Source: Chryseosolibacter sp964551035 (GTDB lineage: Bacteria > Bacteroidota > Bacteroidia > Cytophagales > Cyclobacteriaceae). From it: 64,000 bases of DNA. The notes under the pieces are model-generated. The model was not told the DNA's origin, did no database searches, and saw only the letters and a program-made list of their open reading frames with translations. Position 1 is the first letter of the stretch; each line of letters starts with the position of its first letter. This document shows, one piece after another, positions 1-8,750 of the stretch. A program made the position numbers and the translations under genes. Location: the NCBI GenBank assembly GCA_964551035.1, contig CAZKBK010000001.1, positions 62,001 to 126,000 on the forward strand, read 5' to 3'.

Positions 1-1362
1 AAACCGGGGGCCATACTGGTTGCCGCCGATCTGGTAGTAGAAAAAGTATCCGGCCATCAATGTCATGAAGAAATAGTCCTCCGGACGTTTTGGAGTTGGG
101 GCGCCCCGGGTGATTTTCTTCAGGAGGAACATGAAGTACAGCACAAGCAGTCCCGGGGAACTCCAGTACACGAACATGAAGATCCAGCGAATGACGTGCT
201 CGATCCCCGCGAGGATCGTATGGTCTTTTACAAAACCCAGCCCTTCTTCTTCGTATCCCCACACCGTGACCGGCAGAAATGCGCTTCCCGTAATTTTCAT
301 GTTGTACCAGCCCAGGAGGGCAATACATGGCAGGGCACCCAGTCCGAGCATGAATAACATCCGGAGGGATTTGGCCTTGTACTGGCGCACCAGGTAAATG
401 AGAAAAGGAATAAAAAGGAGCACTGCCGTGAAATAGCGAATAAGAATTACCCATCCCAGGAAGAATCCGGCGAGCAGGATAAACCGGAGCGCACCCCTTT
501 GGAAGTACAGGTGAATACAAAACACAAAGAGAAGGCAGGCGAGCAGGCAAGCGACATGGGAAAAATAGGACGCCGCATTAAAAATATAAAAGCCCGTCAA
601 TCCCGTGGCGACAACAGACCATGCGGCAATCCTGGTCGAGTAGAATTCCCGGGCAAAGAAGTACAACACGGTCAGGCAGAGCACGCCCAACACGGGGTTG
701 ACGATCCATGTAGGAAAATCGAGCAAAAAGGACAGGCTCAGGATGATGGGCCAACCGGGAGGAAAGCGTCCGACGCGCATGTCTTCCTGCTGCACAATGT
801 GGTTGAAGTGAAAGCACTCCTGAAAATCAGGAGGGGGTTCCCAAAGTCGTCCCTCGGAGAGCGTTTTGGCCTGAAACAGGTATGCAAATTCGTCCGAGGA
901 GTTGGGAAAATCTTCCAGCACGATGTGGATGACGAGGATTGTAATGATGGAAAACGCCGCCCCAATGGCGAAGACCGTGCCGCCGGTGTGTTTGGAGACC
1001 AGCGTGGCAAGGAAGGTAGCTACACGATGCCTGCCCTGCCGGGCGATTATCACGAGGCCGCAGAAGAAACCAAGCCAAAGCAATTCGGCAAAGCACAATC
1101 TGATAAAGTCCTGATAGAAAACGTATCCTTTGTCGGGCTCGGGACTAAAAAGGGATATGACGAATCCCACAATCTCCTCCTCAAATATCCGGGAGGCCGC
1201 GAAGAGCAGGATCGGTAGAGCGATAACGGCGTAGATCCCTTTTTCAATGCCGGTATTTTTGTAAAGGGTTTGCCCCGCAAGAAACTCCATAAGACTGCGA
1301 AAGGTGTGTTGTGTTGCCTGGCCACTCGTAAAAGTTTCGTACCCGGCCGGTGACCCCGACAT
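1..1362 (-). CDS. ArnT/GT39-like integral membrane glycosyltransferase (3' end beyond left edge)
   Basis: The reverse-strand frame is open from the edge to an ATG at 1362, giving at least 454 residues. It is strongly hydrophobic with roughly ten membrane segments. After the first helices comes an acidic extracytoplasmic stretch, EDFPNSSDEFAYLFQA, followed by RFPPGWP; near the edge is NQYGPRF. This layout is typical of ArnT/GT39 (dolichyl-phosphate-mannose mannosyltransferase-like) polytopic glycosyltransferases, which move sugars from polyprenyl-phosphate donors outside the cytoplasm. Acceptor and sugar cannot be told. A second in-frame ATG at 1290 lies directly before the first helix; 1362 has a weak GCAGG upstream and is the longest ATG start. 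It lies 94 bp downstream of the response regulator on the same strand. The gap holds a short GC-rich palindrome (about 1410-1425), so co-transcription is possible but unproven. Confidence 0.75.
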   Translation of the reverse strand, partial: MSGSPAGYETFTSGQATQHTFRSLMEFLAGQTLYKNTGIEKGIYAVIALPILLFAASRIFEEEIVGFVISLFSPEPDKGYVFYQDFIRLCFAELLWLGFFCGLVIIARQGRHRVATFLATLVSKHTGGTVFAIGAAFSIITILVIHIVLEDFPNSSDEFAYLFQAKTLSEGRLWEPPPDFQECFHFNHIVQQEDMRVGRFPPGWPIILSLSFLLDFPTWIVNPVLGVLCLTVLYFFAREFYSTRIAAWSVVATGLTGFYIFNAASYFSHVACLLACLLFVFCIHLYFQRGALRFILLAGFFLGWVILIRYFTAVLLFIPFLIYLVRQYKAKSLRMLFMLGLGALPCIALLGWYNMKITGSAFLPVTVWGYEEEGLGFVKDHTILAGIEHVIRWIFMFVYWSSPGLLVLYFMFLLKKITRGAPTPKRPEDYFFMTLMAGYFFYYQIGGNQYGPRF

Positions 1363-1456
1363 GGCGCGACCTGCAATATCAACCCGAACCAGCAGGATCG
1401 AACGGGTCCTGTCTGCCGGGCAGGCCGGAACACTGAGGTACTTGTTCTACACCCGC

Positions 1457-2116
1457 TTAGTCGACTGAGATGATCTTGTGTTTGATCGCGTATTTGACCA
1501 GTTCCGGGGTGTTTTTTAGCCCCAGTTTTTCAAGGATGTTCGTCTTATGGGTTTCAACGGTCTTTACACTTATGAAGAGTTCTTCGGCGACCTCCTTATT
1601 TGGTTTTCCGGAGGCTACCAGTACGAGCACCTCAAACTCGCGGTTCGTCAGTTCGTTGGGCAGGCGGGTTTTTGTGGTTTTCGACTTTTCGCTTGAGTAA
1701 AAATCTTCAAAAACCAGCTTCATGATCGCGTCGTTGAAGAATTTTTCACCCTTTTGCACTTTGCGTATGGCGGTAAGCAAGGTTTCGCGGTCGACGTCCT
1801 TGGGCAGGTAGCCATCGACACCTGATTTGATGGCGGCTGACACGTAGTCTTTGCTGATCTCCTGACTGACGAGGATGACCTTGATCTGTGGATCTGAGGT
1901 TTTGATCCACCGGGTTGCCTCGATTCCCGTCATGCCGGGCATGAGGATATCCATGAGCACGACATCGGGCGGCGAGTCACGGCACGCGTTGACGGATTCC
2001 TCACCTGACCCGACCGATCCGATGACCTCGATGTCTTCTGTTTGGGAGATCATCAATGCAACGCCTTCCCGTATCAGCTTGTGATCATCGGCAAGTAAGA
2101 TTCGTATTTTTGTCAT
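1457..2116 (-). CDS. NarL/FixJ-family response regulator (REC + LuxR HTH)
   Basis: This 219-residue protein is a two-component DNA-binding regulator. The receiver domain (about 4-120) has the acidic pair D10-D11, phospho-acceptor D56 in VVLMDILMPG, S84 and K106. A LuxR-type helix-turn-helix follows at about 154-215, beginning LTNREFEVLVLVASGKPNKE and containing the usual SVKTVETHKTNI recognition region. Length and order match the NarL family. The ATG overlaps the stop of the histidine kinase gene by ATGA, so kinase and regulator are translationally coupled and very likely a cognate pair. Targets are not visible in the sequence. Confidence 0.93.
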   Translation of the reverse strand: MTKIRILLADDHKLIREGVALMISQTEDIEVIGSVGSGEESVNACRDSPPDVVLMDILMPGMTGIEATRWIKTSDPQIKVILVSQEISKDYVSAAIKSGVDGYLPKDVDRETLLTAIRKVQKGEKFFNDAIMKLVFEDFYSSEKSKTTKTRLPNELTNREFEVLVLVASGKPNKEVAEELFISVKTVETHKTNILEKLGLKNTPELVKYAIKHKIISVD

Positions 2117-3627
2117 GACTCTGTATTTAGTGGAAGTTTAACCGTTATCGTCGTTCCCTGGCCAAGGTGGCTTTCGAGGGAAATCTCACCGTCGAGCAAG
2201 TCAACCGCTTTTTTCACGATTGACAACCCGAGACCGGTTCCAGCGATACTGTTTACATTATTGCCGCGCAGGAACGGGTCAAATATGGAATTGAGGTCGG
2301 CGGGAGGAATACCAATGCCGCGATCGCTCACCCGCATCACCATTCGGTTCTCCTGCCGCTGGATATCGAGGTCTACCTCTTTCTGCGCCGGAGAGAATTT
2401 GATCGCGTTGGTGAGCAGGTTGATCAGGATGTTTCGCATGAGCTTTTCGTCCGTAGGCACGGCCTCAGGCATGCCGGTAATTGACAGCCGGATGGCGTGT
2501 GTGTTGCCCGTGCTGTGGTTTATCTCCTCGATCACCTGCCGGGTGAACTTTTGCAGGGCCAGGGGCGCGCTGACGATCTTGATCTTACCGCGCTCACTTT
2601 TCCCATAGACCAATACATCATCCAGCAGGTGGAGCATGTTGGTGGTGTGGTAGTCGATGTAGGATAATTTTTCCGTGAATTCCTCGTCGCGCATGGAGGA
2701 ACGTCGCTGTGCCAGCAGGCGCGAGGTGTGCTGGATGGAACCGAGCGGGGTCCGAAATTCATGGGACGCAATGGAAACAAATTTGCTTTTTATCTCCAGG
2801 GCTTCCTCTTGCTTTCTCAGCGCCTCCCGTAACTCCGCCGTGCGCGCTTCTACCGTTCGTTCAAGTGAAGTCCGGTACTCGGTGACTTCGGTGATATCCT
2901 GACCTACGAACGTGATGCCGGTCACACGCCTGTCGGCATTGAGTTTGGGCGTTGCGCTGAACATGGCAATCATGCGGCGGCCGTCTTTCTTGAGCAAGGC
3001 TATTTCAGTATTGGGCAACGTTTGCCCACTCACGCCGGTCTGGAAGTAGGATTCAAATGCAGACCGGTTTTCACTGGCGACCAGCGCAGCAAGCTTGGTG
3101 GTAAATACGTCATTTTTTTCGTATCCCAAGGCATCGGTGCAATGCCTGTTCCAATGGGTGATGTATCCGCGGCTGTCGGTACTTAAGATAAGGGCGTTGG
3201 CATTCTCGACAAGATCCGTGACTTCAGATACAAGGTCTGTCATTTTTTTTTCGAATGCCTTTTCCGGTGTGACGTCCATGCCGATCACACGGATCCCTTG
3301 CATGATCCCGGATCCATTCAATACAGGGAAATAACAAAGATCAAGGAAAATGGTCGGGCCGGACCGCGTTGGATATTCAGCAAAGGTCTTGACCGACCGT
3401 TTTTCTTCATTTAACTGACGCAAAATGCGCGTGACCGCTGCTTTACGGTGTTCGGGAACATGTTCAATAAAGTCGCTGCCGCGTTTGAAAGGAACGGTTC
3501 CCAATGCCTGCTGGACCCGGTCTGCTTCGCGGTTGAAGGCCAGGATACGACCCTGCGGGTCAAGAATAATGACCAATTCCTCCAGTTGATCCAGAATGTC
3601 TTCAAACATATCCATCAGCAGCGACAT
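2113..3627 (-). CDS. Cytosolic PAS-PAS sensor histidine kinase
   Basis: This 504-residue kinase has no membrane segment, so it should sense a cytoplasmic signal. Two PAS domains (about 5-125 and 135-250) are followed by a short coiled linker, a HisKA domain with the H-box SIASHEFRTPLGSI (phospho-His about 289) and a HATPase domain (about 390-500) with N-box NILINLLTNAIKFS, G1 box SDRGIGIPP and G2 box GTGLGLSIV. All catalytic motifs look intact. The ATG at 3627 is preferred over an in-frame TTG three bases earlier. The stop overlaps the regulator start. No ligand-binding residue (heme Cys/His or flavin Cys) stands out, so the signal is unknown. Confidence 0.92.
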   Translation of the reverse strand: MSLLMDMFEDILDQLEELVIILDPQGRILAFNREADRVQQALGTVPFKRGSDFIEHVPEHRKAAVTRILRQLNEEKRSVKTFAEYPTRSGPTIFLDLCYFPVLNGSGIMQGIRVIGMDVTPEKAFEKKMTDLVSEVTDLVENANALILSTDSRGYITHWNRHCTDALGYEKNDVFTTKLAALVASENRSAFESYFQTGVSGQTLPNTEIALLKKDGRRMIAMFSATPKLNADRRVTGITFVGQDITEVTEYRTSLERTVEARTAELREALRKQEEALEIKSKFVSIASHEFRTPLGSIQHTSRLLAQRRSSMRDEEFTEKLSYIDYHTTNMLHLLDDVLVYGKSERGKIKIVSAPLALQKFTRQVIEEINHSTGNTHAIRLSITGMPEAVPTDEKLMRNILINLLTNAIKFSPAQKEVDLDIQRQENRMVMRVSDRGIGIPPADLNSIFDPFLRGNNVNSIAGTGLGLSIVKKAVDLLDGEISLESHLGQGTTITVKLPLNTES

Positions 3628-4156
3628 CAAACGTTCACGTTTCTACACCGTCGCGTCCTTAACGGGAGTTACGCCAGTACAGGGGCATTGATCGCTATTC
3701 TCTTTTTTGCGACCCGATTCGACCGACGCCACCTCGCGGTACCGTTCCACGTAGACGTCATGCTTCCAAATCAGGGATCCTGACCGAAAACATCCTGTTC
3801 ACTCAACGGCGTACAACAAAGAACGCTTCAGCAAAAGCATTTCAGAATTAATCCGGGCATGCCGGGGATGGGCGTCCTAAATTAATAAAAAATGCAATAT
3901 GTCAAAACTTGAAATACCCCGAATTTCTCCTAATGGGGACCGGCGGCTAATAATGTTTAGATATGCGTATAGTCACATCGTGGGGAGCCGGCACAGATCC
4001 GCCGAAATAGGGATAAAGAAGGTAATAAAGCCCCGATCGCATGGCGGCTCGCGGGGTATGACCGCTTTGCGCTCATTGTTCAGGTAGAATATGTCGGTGG
4101 GGATGAAAGCATCCTTGCTGCCAACAGGTAAGGAATACCCGCTGTGGATGCCGGCT
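3628..4156. other. Intergenic region of about 530 bp, no supported gene
   Basis: This lies between the kinase start and the lone receiver gene. It should hold the kinase promoter, but I see no convincing TTG/TAnnTTTG pair. A minus-strand reading frame ending at 3643 looks faintly protein-like (VYVERYREVASVESGRKKEN) but is preceded by a stop, lacks an ATG and spans only about 50 codons. Plus-strand frames look random. No hairpin terminator or repeat was noticed. Confidence 0.5.
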
Positions 4157-4528
4157 TTACGATGGCGATGTCTGAAGACATTTCCGTACCGATCGCAAAA
4201 GGGCCTTAACCTGGAAAGGCTTCTTGATAAATTCGTTAACGCCAATGCGCGTCGCCCGCTTTTTGATTTCGTAGGACGAGAGCATGATGATGGGTATCTC
4301 CTTGGTCTCGTCCCGGACTTTGAGAAACTTACACACGGCTATTCCGTCGACGGCTTTTAAATCCTTATCGACAATAAAAAGGTCCGGCCATTGATGCCGG
4401 GCTTCAACGATGCTTGCGCCCTTGCTCGACTCAACCGCATAACCCGCCTTCCGGAGAATCTCATGTAGAATGAAAAGCATATCGGGGTCATTCTCTGCAA
4501 TCAGAATTCTCTTCTTTCCCGCTTCCAT
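4157..4528 (-). CDS. Stand-alone receiver (CheY-like) response regulator
   Basis: A 123-residue single-domain receiver starting at ATG 4528 (MEAGKKRILIAENDPDM). The phospho-acceptor is D54 in LFIVDKDLKAVDG, with S84 and K103 (FIKKP) completing the active site. The usual acidic pair is Glu-Asn (E12-N13), a variant seen in other single-domain receivers. No output domain is present, so it must act by protein contact or as a phosphorelay intermediate. A longer open frame runs upstream through the divergent reductase gene but has no receiver-like content and is not part of the gene. The partner kinase cannot be assigned; the PAS kinase 530 bp away is one candidate. Confidence 0.85.
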   Translation of the reverse strand: MEAGKKRILIAENDPDMLFILHEILRKAGYAVESSKGASIVEARHQWPDLFIVDKDLKAVDGIAVCKFLKVRDETKEIPIIMLSSYEIKKRATRIGVNEFIKKPFQVKALLRSVRKCLQTSPS

Positions 4529-4723
4529 ACGCTCGTTGGTTTGATGATGCAAGGTAACACGGTCAGGCGCGAATTGGTGAGCGGGCTTTTGATTTTTTTT
4601 ATTGCTGGTTGAATGAACTTGGCGCACGCCGGATGGTCCGGGACAACGACAAAAAATTTTTCCATTGTTGTAACCAAATGTCGCTTCGTGTATCCAATAG
4701 CAAACAAAACGTTTATCACGACT

Positions 4724-5386
4724 ATGACACATACTGTTCGTATATTGAAGAAGGAGCCGCTGAATCACGACGTCATCCGGTTCTTGCTTGAAAAGCCGGC
4801 GGGTTTCACGCATACCGCCGGGCAGGCCATTGAACTTTCTTTGCCAGGTGGCCCGTTGGCGGGGAAGCCTGCGCCTTTTACGCTGACCAGCGTAGATGGT
4901 GATCCTTCGCTCGAACTGATGATCAAGATCTATCGGGATCACAAGGGCATTACCGCCGAACTGGAGCGGCAGGAGCCGGGTAACCAGGTCATCATCAGCG
5001 ATGCGTGGGATTCCTATGTCGACCGCGGCCCGGGAGTCTTTCTTGCAGGCGGGGCAGGGGCGACTCCCTTCATTGCCTTGCTGCGGCATTTCCGGAATCT
5101 TGGAAGGGTCGGTGAAAGCGCCCTCATTTTTTCAAACAAGACGGAAGCCGATATCTTCGGTGCCGATGAATTCCGGTCAATGCTGGGGCAACGCTATGTA
5201 GACGTGCTGACACATGAGCATCGCGCGGGTTTTCCAAAGAATATTGACGCGGATCTCATTCGCCGGTATGCACCGGACCCGTCGGTGCCATTCTATGTTT
5301 GCGGCCCTCCGGGATTCATCGATCACGTCAACGGCGTGCTCGCCACTGTCGGCGTCGCTCAAAATCTGGTGGTAGTAAGCTTATGA
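4724..5386 (+). CDS. FNR-type flavin/NAD(P)H oxidoreductase
   Basis: A 220-residue ferredoxin-NADP-reductase-superfamily protein. The FAD-binding barrel (about 1-95) has PAPFTLTS, the isoalloxazine/phosphate-binding motif; the NAD(P)-binding half (about 100-215) has GGAGATPFIALLRHF and the C-terminal CGPPGF. There is no 2Fe-2S ferredoxin domain, so it must hand electrons to a separate carrier or enzyme. The start ATG 4724 (MTHTVRILKKEPLNHD) is chosen because the family fold begins there; the open frame continues 37 codons upstream without similarity. Its stop overlaps the folE start (ATGA), and folE in turn overlaps a membrane hydroxylase. A role supplying electrons to that hydroxylase or to pterin recycling is inference. 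Confidence 0.85.
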   Translation: MTHTVRILKKEPLNHDVIRFLLEKPAGFTHTAGQAIELSLPGGPLAGKPAPFTLTSVDGDPSLELMIKIYRDHKGITAELERQEPGNQVIISDAWDSYVDRGPGVFLAGGAGATPFIALLRHFRNLGRVGESALIFSNKTEADIFGADEFRSMLGQRYVDVLTHEHRAGFPKNIDADLIRRYAPDPSVPFYVCGPPGFIDHVNGVLATVGVAQNLVVVSL

Positions 5387-6018
5387 GCATACGCAACGCG
5401 GTCGAGCGACGGCTGCAGGTCAGCACGGATGGGACCGGCACGCTGACCAAGCCGGAACGGATCCGGGAGATTGCGACGCATTTCGGTCGCATCATGGAGT
5501 TACTCGGTCTCGACATGAGCGAGGATGGCCTCCGCGACACACCGGCAAGGGTGGCGGAGATGTATGTGAATGAAGTCTTTAGCGGCCTTGATCCGGACAA
5601 TTTCCCCCGCATCGCCGTGTTTCTGAACAACGGCTACGAAGGTATGCTGGTCGAACGCGACATTGCGGTTTATTCGTATTGTGAGCATCACTTCGTTCCA
5701 ATTATCGGTCGTGCGCATGTCGCCTACTTTCCGGGAGAAAAGATCATCGGGCTTTCGAAGATTCACCGGTTGGTACAACATTTTTCAAAACGACCACAGG
5801 TGCAGGAGCGGCTGACCTGCCAGATAGGCGAGGCGCTCCGCGATGTGCTGGGCAATGAAGACGTTGCAGTGATGGTTGAGGCGACACACCTCTGCGTTTC
5901 GTCTCGGGGCGTGGGGGATACCAGCAGCGAAACGCTGACGACCTGGTTCAACGGCCGGTTCCGTCTGGCGCATGAACAACAAGCCTTTTACAATATCATC
6001 AAAAGCAAGTCGGGATGA
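5383..6018 (+). CDS. folE: GTP cyclohydrolase I
   Basis: This 211-residue enzyme converts GTP to 7,8-dihydroneopterin triphosphate, the entry step to folate and tetrahydropterins. Zinc ligands are visible: C100 and H103 in YSYCEHHFVPI and C171 in HLCVSSRGV. Family motifs GLRDTPARVAEM, GLSKIHRLV and SSETL are intact and the length is normal for the homodecameric type I enzyme. The ATG at 5383 overlaps the reductase stop, and its own TGA overlaps the hydroxylase ATG at 6015. This coupling to a reductase and a membrane hydroxylase, rather than to other folate genes, hints at a pterin cofactor role (see findings). Confidence 0.95.
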   Translation: MSIRNAVERRLQVSTDGTGTLTKPERIREIATHFGRIMELLGLDMSEDGLRDTPARVAEMYVNEVFSGLDPDNFPRIAVFLNNGYEGMLVERDIAVYSYCEHHFVPIIGRAHVAYFPGEKIIGLSKIHRLVQHFSKRPQVQERLTCQIGEALRDVLGNEDVAVMVEATHLCVSSRGVGDTSSETLTTWFNGRFRLAHEQQAFYNIIKSKSG

Positions 6019-6800
6019 GCTGGGCCGAAGATAACAATGTCGCAGGAACCATTCTCTTCCTGTGGTTCTTTTTGCTTTATGGCCTGGAGTTTCTTTTCCC
6101 GCTCATGCAAAGGCGAAGCCGTCATTTTTGGTCGAACGTGTCGTTCGCGCTCGTCCTGGCCGTGATCAACATTATTTTTACTTCGGTCACGTTCTTGATT
6201 GCCGGTTGGGTCGACGCACATGGAATCGGCCTCTTTAATGTAATCACGGCCGAGACCGCCTGGGTCGTTGTTATCAGCATCCTGTTCCTCGATTTTTGGG
6301 CGGGTTACGTGGTCCATTGTTTTTTTCATAAATATTCGTGGCTGTGGCGGCTTCACAGCATCCACCATTCAGACGACCTGGTGGATGTGACGACCACATT
6401 CCGACAACATCCGCTGGAAAGTGTCATACGTATCGCTTTTCACCTGAGCGGGATGGCCATCCTGGGTGTCCCCGTCTGGGTGCTGATGATTTACCTCACG
6501 CTTTCTACCATCAACGCACAAATCGAGCATGCGAACATAAGCATCCCAACCTGGTTGGACAGGATACTTCAATACGTGTTTGTAACCCCCAACATGCACA
6601 AGATCCACCACTCCCGGTTTCAGCAAGAAACGGACTCGAACTTCAGTAACATTCTTTCAGTGTGGGATCGCCTGTTCGGCACCTACCGGCGTCTGGAGAA
6701 CTACCGGGCAATAGACTACGGCCTGGACTACCACGAACCGGGCCGGCACTTTTCGTTCTGGGAATTGCTCAAGCTTCCCTTCCGTCAGGGGCGTGGCTGA
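6015..6800 (+). CDS. Sterol desaturase / fatty acid hydroxylase superfamily membrane enzyme
   Basis: A 261-residue polytopic membrane protein with the eight-histidine di-iron signature: H101 and H105 (HCFFH), H114, H117 and H118 (HSIHH), H172 (EHANI) and H195, H198 and H199 (HKIHH). Several hydrophobic segments precede and separate the boxes (about 10-30, 42-64, 82-104, 145-168). Members hydroxylate or desaturate lipids at the membrane face; the superfamily includes sterol C5 desaturase and the tetrahydrobiopterin-dependent alkylglycerol monooxygenase. Substrate is not determined by sequence alone. The start overlaps the folE stop, making it third in a coupled operon. Its 3' end overlaps the convergent GNAT gene by 32 bp. 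Confidence 0.88.
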   Translation: MSWAEDNNVAGTILFLWFFLLYGLEFLFPLMQRRSRHFWSNVSFALVLAVINIIFTSVTFLIAGWVDAHGIGLFNVITAETAWVVVISILFLDFWAGYVVHCFFHKYSWLWRLHSIHHSDDLVDVTTTFRQHPLESVIRIAFHLSGMAILGVPVWVLMIYLTLSTINAQIEHANISIPTWLDRILQYVFVTPNMHKIHHSRFQQETDSNFSNILSVWDRLFGTYRRLENYRAIDYGLDYHEPGRHFSFWELLKLPFRQGRG

Positions 6801-7311
6801 ACACCCTGAATATATTTACACGATGGCCGTGATAGCGGGTTTCTTTTTCAATGTGCATGCCGTTCCTGAACGCCACCGCCATGGATGGGGTATTTGTTAA
6901 GCTGATGATTGAGATCAGCGACTCTGCGAAGGCGTTGTCAAATGCGTAGTGTTTACATTTACGTGCGGCCTCGAAAGCGTACCCGCGTCCCCTGAACGGA
7001 GAAAGCAGCGAATACGCGATCTCCATTTCCATTTTTTGGTCGACTTGCTGTATGAGGAGGCCGCAATGGCCCACCAGTTTGCCTGAACTTTTTTCAACCA
7101 GGGCATTCATGCCCCCGAGGTCCTTTTCATAGCGGCCGAATTGTTTTTCATACCACTTGGCACACTCAATTTCCGGCGGGTCGAAGTCGCCCGGCCAATG
7201 CTGAAAGGAAGTTGGATCTGTAAAGAAGGTCATCCATTGGTCAAAATCAGCGGAATTAACTTTTCTGAAGAGAAGCCTTTCCGTTTCCTGGTACTCAAGG
7301 ATAAATTTCAT
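6769..7311 (-). CDS. GNAT family N-acetyltransferase (RimJ/RimL type)
   Basis: A 180-residue protein beginning MKFILEYQETERLLFRKV, typical of RimJ/RimL-like GNAT enzymes. The acetyl-CoA pyrophosphate loop is seen as SPFRGRGYAFEAARK, followed by the NTPSMAVAFRNGMH stretch common in this group (usually N..S..v.ek.Gf). It should acetylate an amino group on a protein or small molecule; the substrate is unknown. An upstream in-frame TTG at 7356 overlaps the preceding nuclease stop, but the ATG at 7311 matches the usual domain start and is preferred. It lies 41 bp downstream of the nuclease gene and is likely in one transcript. The 3' end overlaps the hydroxylase gene tail to tail. Confidence 0.85.
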   Translation of the reverse strand: MKFILEYQETERLLFRKVNSADFDQWMTFFTDPTSFQHWPGDFDPPEIECAKWYEKQFGRYEKDLGGMNALVEKSSGKLVGHCGLLIQQVDQKMEMEIAYSLLSPFRGRGYAFEAARKCKHYAFDNAFAESLISIISLTNTPSMAVAFRNGMHIEKETRYHGHRVNIFRVFSHAPDGREA

Positions 7312-7352
7312 ATCACGGGTTTGTCGCAGGGTGGGCCGTATCTGAACTTGTT

Positions 7353-8750
7353 TCAAATGCCTTCAAAGAGGCTTAAGGACTCCAGATAGGTTGGAACGAT
7401 GACGTGCCAATTCAGCCTTTCGCGAATCGAAGTAGCGTATAGCTCCAGGCTTTGTCCTTCACCGTGAATGGTGAACGTCATCTTTGGCGAATCTTTGAAA
7501 TTGGACATCCACCGAAACAGTTCTTCATGGTCGGCATGGCTTGAAAAAGAACTCATATTTTCAACCTTGCAATTCACGGGCACATCTTCACCGAAGATTC
7601 GTATCGTGGGTTGTTTTTCAACCAGGCTACGGCCACGCGTCCCTTCTGCCTGGTAGCCGGCGATCAGAATGGTGTCCTGAGGATTGCGGAGGCGGTGGTA
7701 CATGTGATGAAGGATTCTTCCGCCCGTCATCATTCCACTGGATGAAATGATGATGGCATTGGTCCGTATTTCGTTCAACGTCCTGGAGTGGCGCGATGTC
7801 TTGACGAAGACCAGCATGTTGGTTTCGAGCTCGCGGGCGAACTGCGACTGGTTAAATACGACCTTGTGATAATTCGGATACCTGTAATAGAGGTACGTGG
7901 CCGAGATGGCCATGGGGCTGTCGATGTATACGGGAACATCGGGTATGCGGCCTTCATCCATCATTTTGTGAAGGAAATACAGCAGCGTCTGTGTTCGTCC
8001 AACCGCGAAGGCGGGGATGAGCAGGACGCCCTTTCGTTGCAGCGTCTCCTTCACCACGCGCTCGAGATCGGCTTCGGGGTCTGAGGCGGGATTGCGTTTG
8101 CTTCCATAGGTGGATTCAACAAACAGGATGTCAGCCTTTTCGATCGCGCCTGGCGGATTTAGCATGGCGTCGCTGTACCGGCCCAGGTCACCGGAGAAAA
8201 CGAGCGTTTTTTCCTGGTGGTCTCCCTGAATGAACAATTCCGTGATCGCTGATCCCAACAGGTGGCCCGCATCCGAGAAACGCAGGTCAATCCGTTCGCT
8301 TAGCTGAAGGCGCACGCCATAGTGTGCGGTCCGCAGCATGGGCAATACCCGCAAGGCGTCCCTCGTCTCGTACAACGGCAGGGGATTCTTGTGGCGGGAG
8401 TAGCCTTTTTCACGGGCAAAGGTCGCTTCTTCCTCTTGTAACTTCGCCGAGTCCAGCAGCATCAGTTCCATCAGGTCCGCGGTCGGAGGGGTACAGTAGA
8501 TCGGCCCTTCAAAGCCCTCGCGGACAAGCTTGGGCAGGTAGCCCGTATGGTCGATATGTGCATGACTGATGACGACGGCGTCTACGGTTTCCGGTTCGAC
8601 GGGAAAGCTTTCCCAGTTTCGCAGGCGCAGATCTTTTATGCCCTGGAAAAGCCCACAGTCAAACAGCAGCCTGAATCCTCCGATGTCCAGCAGGTAACGG
8701 GAGCCGGTAACTGTTCCCGCACCGCCAAGAAATTTTACGCGAACGTCCAT
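7353..8750 (-). CDS. Metallo-beta-lactamase/beta-CASP RNA nuclease
   Basis: A 465-residue protein of the CPSF73/Ysh1-like beta-CASP family. The metal-binding motif HAHIDH (H63, H65, D67, H68) is intact, with GHLLGSA and SGDLGRY supplying the next ligands. The beta-CASP insert follows (AFAVGRTQTLLYFLHKMM, SSGMMTGGR), then the C-terminal SSFSSHADHEEL with the last conserved histidines. Members cut or trim RNA in the cytoplasm; bacterial single-gene forms are often called ribonuclease or exonuclease of MBL fold. No KH domain or RNase J C-terminal domain is present. The ATG at 8750 sits 13 bp after a perfect TAnnTTTG -7 element. Confidence 0.9.
   Translation of the reverse strand: MDVRVKFLGGAGTVTGSRYLLDIGGFRLLFDCGLFQGIKDLRLRNWESFPVEPETVDAVVISHAHIDHTGYLPKLVREGFEGPIYCTPPTADLMELMLLDSAKLQEEEATFAREKGYSRHKNPLPLYETRDALRVLPMLRTAHYGVRLQLSERIDLRFSDAGHLLGSAITELFIQGDHQEKTLVFSGDLGRYSDAMLNPPGAIEKADILFVESTYGSKRNPASDPEADLERVVKETLQRKGVLLIPAFAVGRTQTLLYFLHKMMDEGRIPDVPVYIDSPMAISATYLYYRYPNYHKVVFNQSQFARELETNMLVFVKTSRHSRTLNEIRTNAIIISSSGMMTGGRILHHMYHRLRNPQDTILIAGYQAEGTRGRSLVEKQPTIRIFGEDVPVNCKVENMSSFSSHADHEELFRWMSNFKDSPKMTFTIHGEGQSLELYATSIRERLNWHVIVPTYLESLSLFEGI

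Noticed and set aside
499..1218. Plus-strand frame of 239 codons at the left edge
   Set aside because: It is Lys/Gln/Glu-rich and not protein-like; the reverse frame gives a coherent polytopic glycosyltransferase.
1405..1430. GC-rich palindrome near TGCCCGGCA between the regulator and glycosyltransferase genes
   Set aside because: Could be a REP-like element, but only one copy is evident in the window.
3643..3800. Short minus-strand protein-like stretch before the histidine kinase
   Set aside because: No ATG start, bounded by stops, about 50 codons and no recognisable family.
4529..5089. N-terminal extension of the lone receiver protein to 310 residues
   Set aside because: The extra part is antisense to the flavin reductase gene and unlike any domain; ATG 4528 gives a complete receiver.
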